A stretch of DNA of 64,000 nucleotides from Guillardia theta CCMP2712 (lineage: Eukaryota; Cryptophyceae; Pyrenomonadales; Geminigeraceae). Positions 55,401 through 64,000 of the stretch are shown one piece after another (within the stretch, counting starts at the first letter, position 1; the number at the start of each line of letters is the position of its first letter). The position numbers and the translations under genes were made by a program. The stretch is from assembly GCF_000315625.1 (NCBI RefSeq), contig NW_005434599.1, positions 153,731 to 217,730 of the forward strand, given 5' to 3'. Under the pieces are notes generated by a model, which ran no database searches, was not told the DNA's origin, and saw only the letters and a program-made list of their open reading frames with translations.

Positions 55401-58400
55401 CAAGCAGGTTGAGCTTCGGTCGCTTCTCCTTCAGCGCGCCCTGGATCGTCTGGATCTGCTGGGAGACAGCTGAAAGAACCTCGGGCTCGAGCCTGTTGAA
55501 CTCATCGAAGCAGCCCCAGGCGCCGCACTTGACGAGCCCTGTGAAGATCCTGCCCATGGACTTGAAGTCTATCCCCTCGTCGCAGTTGAACACCAGCACC
55601 TGCCGCGCAAGCGCCTGCCCCAGCGCCTTCACGGACTCTGTCTTGCCTGTTCCTGCTGGCCCATAGGGGTTCCCGCCGTACCCGAGGTGGAGGGCCTGAG
55701 TGAGGGTGAGGAAGCACTTGTCGGTGAGGGGCGTGTGGACGAGCTTCGGGTCGTTGCCCTGGTACTCGTAGGTGTAGGAGTTCTGAGTGTCGCACATGCG
55801 CACCACACACTTGTTGTCCTCGAGATAGAAGCGAAGCTGCTTCTGCCAGTGCCAGGAGTCGGCAGATACCACTCCTTCCTTCTTCAGCTGGCTGAGGACG
55901 TCGAGGTCGTGGATCAGGTCGAGGATCGTCGACTTGAACTTCAGGGTGACCACAGGGTCAGAGGTCTGCGGCAACAAAGTCAGAGGGAACAAGTCAGACA
56001 ACAAAGAGCAACTTCACCGCGGCAAAACCTGTGTACTGAGCTAACTTCTCCCTAAGCGCACTCTCTATTCCATGCAACCCGCCCTTGGAGAACGAAGCTT
56101 CCACGTCGGCACAGAAACAGATCTGCTCAACTGCGCAGAGGATCATGGAGGGGAAGACGCCGAAGTCGATCGTGGACATGCATTCGGAGAGCGAGGAGCT
56201 GAGGGTGAGGACCATGTCGGTCGACAAGTCAGACAGCCACTGTTCCACCACGTCGGTGATCTCGATCGGGTTCAGCAGAGCGACGGTCTCGCCCTCGAGG
56301 CTCCTGAAGGAGACGATGTGCTTCTGGTCCTCGGAGAAGTCCACGGCGAAGATCGCCTGGAAGAGTTTCTTGAGGTGGGCCTGGATGACCGTCGGGTTCT
56401 TGGACTGGCCGAGGATCTCGAGCAGGTCGTCGTCCCCGATGAAGTAGAAGCGAGGGAACTTGGAGCGTTTCTCCTCCAGGAAGTCACTCAGAGCCTTCTG
56501 GCATCGCTCCAGCTGGTTGATCATCCCCGGCAGCTTCTCCAGGATCCCTGAGATCTCGGCAAACGACACCACCCGCCGGTTGCTCACGATGTCCACCATG
56601 ATGTCTCGGTAGTCCTCGTCCACCCTCTTGAACCTCTGCTGCTCATGAGGCAGCGCTCCTCGCCCAAAGATGGGCTCGAGGTACAGCCACTTCCTCTGTA
56701 TGGTGTTGAGGTCGCTCAGGCCTATCCCCAACGTCGACAGCTTTCTGTCCCAGTCCTCAGCCTGGACGGCGAACTTGCCGAAGTAAGGGGAGTCTTTCAT
56801 GGCCTGGAGGACAGACTGGTGATCTCCCACCTGTGTCTGTACCTCCTTCCATTCCTTGATCAGGTTGATCGTCCTCCCGCTGCAGTCCTTGTGCTCGATC
56901 AAAGTGAACTCCGTCTCCTCTCCCCACTTCAGCAGCTCGTCGAACGCCTCCTGTATGCTCAGCTCCGCCGTCGCCCGGGCCTGCAGGTCCTTGATCTCGT
57001 TCATCTTGCTCACCACAAGGTCGCTCGAGTCGAGGAAGTAGCGGAGCTTGAGGTTCGACCGGTCGACCCCCTTGGGGAACTCGAGGAGGCGGAACAGAGA
57101 GAACCAGTGCTCTTGAGTGAACGCGTCACCCTTGACGAACTTGAGGTAGGGGACGTTCTTCCTTAGCCTCTCGATCTCCGACAGCAGGTAACGAACCACC
57201 GGGTCGATGTCCTTGCCCTTGACCTTGTCAGCCCACTTGGCCAGGAAGTCGTCGAGCACGTAGAGACGATCTCTGATCTCCAGCCAGGCCTCATTCTCAA
57301 TGTCTCCGATCTCCTTAGTGTACTCATCGTAGAGCCTCCATGAGGAGAGGGTCTGCTGGACGTCCTCCTGCAGCTCCTCCAGCTCGGGGAAGGAGGGCTC
57401 GGACATCTCGAACTGAGTGCAGTCCTGCTTGATCTTAACAGCAGTATCTGCCAGCAACGAGTACTCGGTGTCGAGGTCCTTCACTATCTCTATCGCCTTC
57501 TCTGCCGACTCTCGGTCCTTCAGTTCGTCCCCGTGCGGCTTCATCCCCCTCCACCTCCCGCTGAACTTGGTGATGGACTCGCGGAAGCTCTTGATCTGCT
57601 GCTCGATCAGCGACCGCAACTTCTCCTTCTGCTCCTCCACGTTCTTGGCGTGCGCACTGAGCCTGAGCTCAAGTTCGTCCCAGTCCCTATGAAGCTCAGA
57701 GAAGTCGATCGAGCTTCCTCCCTGCAGCTTGATCAACCTGCTCTTCTCCTCCATCTTCAGCTTCCTCTCAGAAAACCCACTGAAACCTTCGTTGACCGCC
57801 TTCCACTTCCCTGTGGCCTCTGCGATCTCGTCTACACTCTGAGGCATCGAGGCGAGCGCCTCTAGCGAGGTCCTGGTGTACTCATGCACCTGCTCCATGT
57901 CAGCCTCTGCCGACTTCTTCAAACTTCTGACGAGCGCGTCGTTGAAGTCCTTGAGCTGCTTCTCTATCGTTTGCTTGAGGGGGGTCGTGTCTACAGTGAT
58001 GCAGTCTACCTTCACCGTTGCATCAAGCTTCTCCGCATCCCTCGTCCTCGTCTTGAGGACCCGGAAGTTGGAGTCCCAGTCTTCCACCTCCTTCACCTTC
58101 TCCTCGACCAGCTCGTCCAGATCCACCGTGCCAAGAGCCACCCAGTTGGAGTACTTGTCAACAGCGTCGAGCAGCTTCTTGAACAACTTCTCAGCTTGCT
58201 GGAAGACAACCTGAAGACCCTTGGGGTTGCACTCGGTGATATTCTTGAAGATGTCGGTCTCCCCGACCCCCTTGAACTTGAGGGGGATGTTGATGAACCG
58301 CATTAGGTCCTTGTAGTATCGTTGCCTGATGTCTTCGAACGGCGGGTCGAAGGTCAGCTTCTTGTCTTTGAAGTACAACGTCACTTCGATCTGCGGGAGA

Positions 58401-60754
58401 GTTTCATGGCAGCTCTCGAGCCCGACCTTGTACTGGAACTCCAGCGCCTTGTAGAGCTGGTAGTCCCAGTGGACGTACCATGCCTTGAGGTTGTCAAACC
58501 CCTCCTGTGCCACCTCCTGCACTATCTTCTTGATCTCTTGCAGCCCGTACTTCCACTTGTCCCGCTGCCTCACGAGGTCTGTCTCCATCAGCTTCACCAC
58601 GATCTCAGCGATCTGCTCGTGAGCCTTCCGCAGCCTCCTGTTCTTGTTTGTGAACCGCCTCATGGCGGTCTGAAGCTCTTCGGTGTACTGCGCGAGCATG
58701 TTGGTGTCTCCCCATGTGATGGACCTTCCGTCGCCCTTAACCACTCTCTCAAAGTCGACTGCCTCGTTGATCAACATCGGCTTCTGGCTCTTGATGATGT
58801 GGCTCTCCAGAGTGTTGTAGAAGGCAGCAACCTGCTTGAGGATGGTTGCGTTGTTGTAGATTTTCTGTGCCTTCTCAACTTCCTCATCGATCTCCTTCGG
58901 TATCGGATGCCCGATGGCACACAGCTGCCTTGCCTCTCGGATGAGTTCGACAAGCTTCTCACTGTAATGGACCCTCAGCCTTCCATCTGCCTTGTCAAAC
59001 GACATCAGCTTCCCCTTCATGTCGATCGCCACCTCTTGCTCAGAGTCTCTCAGGGCTGCCTTCATGTCGTCCCTCCATGTTGTGAACTCATTCATCTTCT
59101 TCTCCTCAAGCTCTCTGAAGATGTTATCACAGACAAAGTCCAGATGTTCCTCCCTCTCTGTCTCCTCCGAAATGTCGACAAAAATCGGGGTGGCCAGACC
59201 CTTGATCATCTGCACCTTGTGGATCAACTGCGAGTACAACACCACGTTGTTCACAGTTGTGCTGCAATTTTTGCTCTTTGTCAGCTCATACAACTTTGCA
59301 TCAGAATCGTCTGTCTGTTGCATTGCGTACTCCCTGAGGTTCAACAAGTATTGTTTCACGTACTCGAACAGTCGTCTCCTCTCAGCCTTGGAACTCGCCA
59401 ACAGCGCTGGCTTGCGTATCAGATCCTTGTACTTGTCGAATTCTTTGAGAACTTGGTAAGGTTTCGCAAGAGCGCTCGATGAGCTCGTCTTTTTCTTGCG
59501 AACGTCTTTCAGTTCCTCCACGGCTTCTTTCAAGTTCGGGATGATCTTAGAAGCTATCATGTCCCTTAGTTTCTCTGACACCTTCAAGCTTGCTGGCTCG
59601 ATGATCGCAGAATACTCAGACACAGCAGCAGTCCAGGCTGCAGTCGAGTACGAGCTGACACTGAGGGGATGAACGTCAGCCAACTTCTTCAGAGAGTTGT
59701 CAAGTTTCAAGCCTCGCTGCTCGTCCTCACTCAAGAGGGTCCTGAGAGCCTCGTGTGAGGTGCGAAGCTCCAAGATCTTCTCCAGTCTCATGCTGATCGC
59801 CAAGAACCTCTCGTCAACGTAGGCCTTGTCTTGCCAGAGCGGCTGCTGCCCTTTCATGACCCACATCACCCCAGTCATCTCCTTGGTGACGGCCAGCCAT
59901 CGCTTACAAGCGCTGTTCGCAGCATTCAAGTGTGATTCTGCTTGTTGGAATGGAATGTTCCAGATATCAGACGAGTCGACCTTCTTGCGTATCAGGTGCA
60001 TGAGCTTGTCCCCCACCAAACCAAACAAGTGCCTCATCCTCCTCTCCGGAATCTTCTCTTTCCAGATGTTGTCGACAGCATCTTTTACATTCTCCATGAT
60101 TTCGGATTCGATGGACTCGAAGGTTTCATCGTTCACATTCTCAAATATCGAGTTGAGATCTCTCATTTGCCCGTGTAAGTCACCATACGCAGAAGGGTCT
60201 CTCATGCTCTGTTCGTGCCAGAAGTTGACCTCATCCTCCAAAGAAAGGATCCCCACACAATCCTCCAGGTTGCTGCTAAATGCTCGATGGCCTTTCACCA
60301 TGAACTCCAGAGCTGCTTCCAAGTTCTGCAGCAGGTCCATGGTCTTGTCGTCAAGCTTCTCTGTTTGTCGCAACATGAGCGGCTTGTAGATGTTGTGCAA
60401 TGAATCGTAGAGGGAATGCAAGGGGGAGCGAGCGAAGGATGACATCGAAACGCTTGTCTGGAAGTTGTCCATGGTGATGGCAGAAGATCCAGTCTTGTGG
60501 AACAAGATGCTTCCTTCATCGGCTCTCTCTGTCACTGAGTTCGCCAACACGATCTCGTCGTTTCGTAGCGACGCCAGCAGTGCAGTCGTAGTCGGGTCAT
60601 CAAGGAAGCTGTCCAAACAACGATCCGAGCAGAGATCAGCCTGCAGTCTGTCACGATCATCCAGAAGCTTTGATCTCAGCGATGCATCGCATGCAAAGTG
60701 GTCAAGAATGAGTTGCGCGACGTGATCCTTTCGCGGGTCGTCAGAGCTCACCAT
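46424..60754 (-). CDS. DYNC2H1: Cytoplasmic dynein 2 heavy chain (retrograde IFT motor)
   Basis: Eleven exons, about: 60754-56018, 55965-54832, 54778-50768, 50520-49904, 49488-49011, 48888-48758, 48712-48495, 48339-47784, 47612-47151, 47097-46966, 46795-46424. About 4280 aa (human 4307). The tail carries dynein-2 signatures (SPLHSLYDSLHNIYKPLML, PERRMRHLFGLVGDKL). AAA1 has GPAGTGKTES and NCDEGIDFKSMGRIF; AAA2 GPSGSGKST; AAA3 GPEGCGKST; AAA4 GRPGVGRRT, with Arg at the Walker A lysine as in other dynein-2 chains. A coiled-coil stalk (about 52000-51200) flanks the microtubule-binding tip DTSWVSIKRF. AAA5-6 and the C-terminal domain end DRWILCGAAIFISAD. The motor returns IFT trains from the ciliary tip. 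The assembly gap 49737-49836 and a GAG array lie in introns. Confidence 0.96.
49737..49836. other. Assembly gap (100 N) in dynein intron
   Basis: Exactly 100 N. It falls in the intron between the exons ending NTLKN and starting SSSANEVEDRL. The flanking poly-C/CTC sequence suggests a sequencing stop. No coding loss is implied, because the family sequence continues across it. Confidence 0.98.
50572..50683. repeat. GAG trinucleotide array in dynein intron
   Basis: About 37 perfect GAG triplets on the plus strand within intron 50521-50767. The poly-Pro, poly-Ser and poly-Glu open frames it makes are artefacts; the family sequence joins VMEE to VDKLEPFMF across it. Confidence 0.95.
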
Positions 60755-61222
60755 AACGCAAACCTTGAGGCTTCAGAGAGGAGGGAGTCAGGACAGGAGC
60801 AGCAGAAGGAGGAAGCTAGTTGTTAGAGGAGGAGGAGGAGGAGGAGGAGGAGGAGGGGAGGATCACAGAAACGGACGAGGATGATGAAGAGGAGCCAAAG
60901 TGCATCGCGACTTCAAACCGCTCTCATGCCCCTCAAAGTTGATCCCATGGTGAAACTTTTATCTTGAAAGTTGAAATTTCATAACAACATTTGACAGGTG
61001 GAAGTCCACAGGCCTGCCTCGCATAAATTTTTGAAAATTTGAAACTAAAATATTCATCTAAATTTGATATTATGAGATAGTAAATGAACTTTTCTCATAG
61101 ATATAGATTCTCTGAGAAGGTGTGGTCAACAAGGTCACAAAGGGGGGTAGGGTGGGGGTTAAAACAACAACTTTTAGCAGGTCTACCATCATCTTGGTTC
61201 CATCCACGTTTAAGACTGAGCG
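60755..61222. other. Divergent promoter region, dynein 2 / COQ2
   Basis: Head-to-head spacer of 468 nt. It contains a GGA run (60826-60856), an AT-rich stretch (60950-61090) and one GGGGGGTAGGGTGGGGG element at 61141-61157. Presumably carries both promoters; no TATA box is clear. Confidence 0.55.
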
Positions 61223-63092
61223 ATGGTGGTCGGGGCAGCCATGGCACGGATGCTCGTAGCTCGATGGCAGAAGGGAGTGATAGGAGTAGGAGGACGTTTG
61301 AGAGAATTGAGAGGAGGAGGAGCAGTAGTAGTAGTAGGAGGAGCAGCAGCAGGGTGTAGCGGCAGTAGAGCAGGAGTTGAAAGCACATTTAGATCCTTGC
61401 ATTGGGTAGCTCGAGCAGCAACCCAAAGGTCTACTTTGATGGCGGAGGAGAGATCCAGCAGGGCGTCAGGTATGGCTGCGACACAATGCAGCAGACTCAT
61501 AGATCCTACTGGCCGACTTGAGCTCCTCCTTCAGGGTTGGAGAGGACAGCACAGGCCCTTCACCACTCTCACTCGCCCATATCCGAGGCCCAACATCGGC
61601 GAGTGTCGTCCCTGCCTTGCGCGTCCTCCCGGCGGACCCCTCGTGCTGAGACGTTCTGCGAGCTCGTCCTCGAACAGCGCCACCGGCATCATCCGCTTCG
61701 TACCTGAAAGCATCCAGCCCTACTTTCTGCTGGCGAGGCTAGACAAGCCCATTGGGACTTGGCTGCTGCTGTGGCCGTGCTGCTGGAGCATCGCCATCTG
61801 TGCGCCTGCGGGGGCGCTGCCGGACGTCTGGATGCTGACCAAGTTCGCCATCGGGGCTGTGGTGATGCGAGGAGCTGGTTGTACCATCAACGACATGTGG
61901 GACAGGAACATCGACAAGCTGGTACGAGATCCCTGAGGGACCCTCCCCTTCCCCTAAAAGAGCCCAGCTCTCTGCCCAGCTGTTCATGGTCCGGCAGATC
62001 CTGACTTGAAGCAGGTGGAGAGGACAAAGATGAGGCCGCTGGCTGCTGGGCAGATCACTCAGCTGCAGGCCCTGACGTTCCTGGGTCTGCAGCTATCAGC
62101 AGGACTTTGTGTCCTCGTGTCGATGAACCTGTACAGGTGACGTTGGTGTCGGGCGTCGGGCGTGCCTGACTGTTACCAGCATCCTCCTCGGTGCCTCGTC
62201 CCTGGCCCTGGTCGTTGTATACCCGCTCATGAAGAGGATCACCTTCTTCCCTCAGGCTAGTCCTCTCCCCTCCCAAAGCTGAAGTTTCTCATGCTGAGAG
62301 ACAGTTTGTGCTCGGGCTGGCCTTCAACTGGGGGGCGCTGCTGGGCTCTTCTGCTGTGCTGGGGTACTGCCCATGGAGCGTTTGTTTGCCGTAAGGAGAT
62401 CGTCTCCTCCCTGAGCGAAATGACCGCGCATGGCAGGATGTACTGCGGGTCCGTCGCTTGGACATTGATGTACGATACCATCTACGCGCATCAGGCAAGA
62501 TAGGAGGAGGAAGAGGAGGAGAAGGGGGTGGGGGGAAGGTTGCTGGTGATGGTGGTGATAGTATTGGTGGTTGGGGGATGACTAGTCTGCAGGACAAGAA
62601 AGACGACAAGCTTGTGGGCGTGAAGTCTACAGCCCTATACTTCGGCGAGCAGACGAAACCTGCGCTGGCAGCCTGGAGTTCTTTCTTCGTCGCCTCCCTA
62701 CTCGTCTCTGGCAAGGTGCCAGCACGCGTTTGCCGGCGTCTCGCTCCTGAAGCCTCTTGCAGTTTGCGGGGATGGGGATCCCCTACGCGGTAGGGGTTGC
62801 GGGGGCAGCCGTGCACATGGCGTGGCAGGTTTGCGGGCAGAGGCCTCGTTGACCCTGCTGGTGACTTGCTGGCAGATCAGGACGGTCGACCTGGACAACA
62901 CCATGGACTGCATGCAGAAGTTTGTGTCGAACAAGTCAGTTTTTGCCCTCTTCTGCTCCTTCTGCTCTCCTCACAAGACTCGTCCTCCTCCCCCATCCCC
63001 CCTGCCTCCCTTGCGCTTCCTCACTTCGACCTTGCAGATGGGTTGGCGCCATCATCTTCTCGGGTATCGTAATCGACAAGCTGCTGGCCTAG
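61223..63092 (+). CDS. COQ2: 4-hydroxybenzoate polyprenyltransferase (ubiquinone synthesis)
   Basis: Nine exons: 61223-61921, 62015-62136, 62180-62255, 62305-62390, 62437-62494, 62593-62715, 62763-62828, 62876-62934, 63038-63092; 447 aa. The first 160 residues are Arg/Ala/Ser-rich and poor in acids, consistent with a mitochondrial presequence. The UbiA core shows [29 protein letters not shown] (first Asp-rich Mg-prenyl-PP motif), [64 protein letters not shown] (second Asp motif) and [13 protein letters not shown]. It attaches the polyprenyl tail to 4-hydroxybenzoate in the inner membrane. Introns 62256-62304 (CAG/GCTAGT) and 62495-62592 (CAG/GCAAGA) use GC donors, and homology is continuous across both. 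The start is the first ATG of the frame; M at 61241 is an alternative. Confidence 0.95.
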
Positions 63093-63169
63093 CAGTGTCA
63101 AGAACTAACACAGAAACTAACATCAAGAGATGTAGTCTGAGTTAACAACAATCCATAGTTTACAATGTC

Positions 63170-64000
63170 TTACAATCCTGCCTTGACTACTCACTCCTTC
63201 CTTCCTCCTCCTCCCACGGCTCCTCCTCCAGCTCCTCCCCCATGAGCCACCTTGTTCGCATGTCCCGGGAGGGTGTTGTATCCAGAGCCGCTCCCTGCAT
63301 GAAGTAAGCAAGGACAGGCTAAGGCAAGAGCTGGTACCTGGTTCGTGATTCCATCGGAAAGGTGTGATCACCTAACAGGGAAAGTCAAACTCTTTGCTCC
63401 TCTACCTCCCTTCCTCCCCCCCCTCTTCTTCCTCCTCCTTTCTCCCAGTCCTCCTCGTCCTCCTCGTCCTCGTCCTCGTCCTCCTCCTATTCCTCGTCCT
63501 CACACTGACCCGGCAGGACCCCACAATCTTCTGGTGCGTAGCTTCACTCCGCTCAACCTCTTGGACCTTCGCGCCTGTCAGTCTCTCCCTCCCTCCCNNN
63601 NNNNNNNNNNNNNNNNNNNNNNNNNNNNNNNNNNNNNNNNNNNNNNNNNNNNNNNNNNNNNNNNNNNNNNNNNNNNNNNNNNNNNNNNNNNNNNNNNGAG
63701 CGAGCGAGCGAGCGAGCGAGCGAGGGAGGGAGCGAGCGAGGGAGGGAGGGAGGGAGGGATTGAAGGAGGAGAAAGGAGGGAGGGACAGGGACGGAGGAGC
63801 GAGGAGGATGATCTTACCCGGACGATGACGGTCTTTCCCCATGGCTTCCTTCCTGGGATGCCGATGGCGGCGACTGGATGTCCATGCCCCTGCTCGCAAG
63901 GCTCACGGGGTTGTCAAAGAAGCAATCTCCTCACGTCGGGCCTCGAGTCATGCCCAGCAGCTCCGTTGGTCTTCTTCAGCAGCTGGGGCAGGGGGGTTCG
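63170..64000 (-). CDS. Partial gene fragment, unrecognised
   Basis: Three pieces on the minus strand look coding. Near 63900-63826, GHGHPVAAIGIPGRKPWGKTVIVR ends at GTAAGATC. Near 63570-63520, VQEVERSEATHQKIVGSCRV precedes a possible donor. Near 63300-63190, ALDTTPSRDMRTRWLMGEELEEEPWEEEE ends in a stop. The N gap and a GAGC/GGGA repeat separate the first two. The 5' part lies beyond the window. I cannot name it, and the exon links are unproven. Confidence 0.3.
63598..63760. other. Assembly gap (100 N) bordered by GAGC/GGGA repeat
   Basis: 100 N at 63598-63697, then GAGC tetramers (63698-63722) grading into GGGA repeats to about 63760. CTCCCT repeats stand on the left side. The gap probably hides more simple repeat. 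Confidence 0.95.

Noticed and set aside
1-64000. CRISPR arrays, prokaryotic operons, prophage or IS elements
   Set aside because: No spaced direct repeats with unique spacers, no transposase or integrase frames; tandem repeats here are contiguous microsatellites and genes are intron-rich.
1-64000. tRNA and rRNA genes
   Set aside because: I looked for T-loop (GGTTCGAATCC-like) plus acceptor pairing by eye and saw no convincing candidate; a tRNAscan run would be decisive.

Overview
The window reads as nuclear DNA of a flagellated, gene-dense protist. Coding sequence is broken by short spliceosomal introns, mostly about 40-110 nt with GT-AG ends and some GC-AG. Genes lie on both strands with no operons, and the proteins are eukaryotic housekeeping types. 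A cryptophyte such as Guillardia theta is my best guess; that is inference from gene style, not proof. Two 100-N runs (49737-49836, 63598-63697) mark it as a draft scaffold.

Layout. 1-2.4 kb: PDZ/coiled-coil gene (-). 4.4-5.7: F-box/SPRY gene (+). 6.0-7.0: Derlin (-). 8.2-9.5: TRAP-alpha/SSR1 (+). 9.8-11.3: cysteine-rich type I membrane protein (-). 13.8-14.7: membrane protein of unknown function (-). 16.8-17.3: small coiled-coil protein (-). 17.8-19.4: WD40 protein like WDR77/MEP50 (+). 19.5-22.7: exportin CSE1/CAS (-). 24.1-28.8: cyclic-nucleotide-binding channel of unusual build (+). 28.9-30.8: RP2/TBCC-domain protein (-). 31.5-32.9: unrecognised gene (-). 33.7-35.3: PEX12 (+). 35.5-38.8: Nup98-like FG nucleoporin (-). 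39.5-41.0: repeat-bearing membrane protein (+). 41.3-45.9: kelch protein and an adjoining acidic product (-). 46.4-60.8: heavy chain of cytoplasmic dynein 2, the retrograde IFT motor (-). 61.2-63.1: COQ2 (+). 63.2-64.0: fragment of a further gene (-).

I rebuilt exon chains by hand, matching splice phase and, where the family is known, protein alignment. Chains for Derlin, SSR1, RP2, PEX12, COQ2, CSE1, the Nup98-like protein and the WD40 protein give lengths that are exact multiples of three (CSE1 only after allowing one missing base). Functions fall into ER translocation and ERAD (SSR1, Derlin), nuclear transport (CSE1, Nup98-like), cilia (dynein 2, RP2), peroxisome import (PEX12), ubiquinone synthesis (COQ2) and arginine methylation (WDR77-like).

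Intergenic DNA has two recurring styles: G-run/GTAC-rich stretches (GGGGTAGGGG-like, GTACCGGTAC) and very GC-rich palindromic islands. Many simple repeats (CTC, GGAGCA, AAC, GAG, GGAGA, GGACA) sit between genes and in introns. The most unusual coding feature is the 24.1-28.8 kb gene, whose product joins two cyclic-nucleotide-binding domains, an IQ motif, a C2-like domain and a 6-TM channel core that lacks a GYG-type filter.
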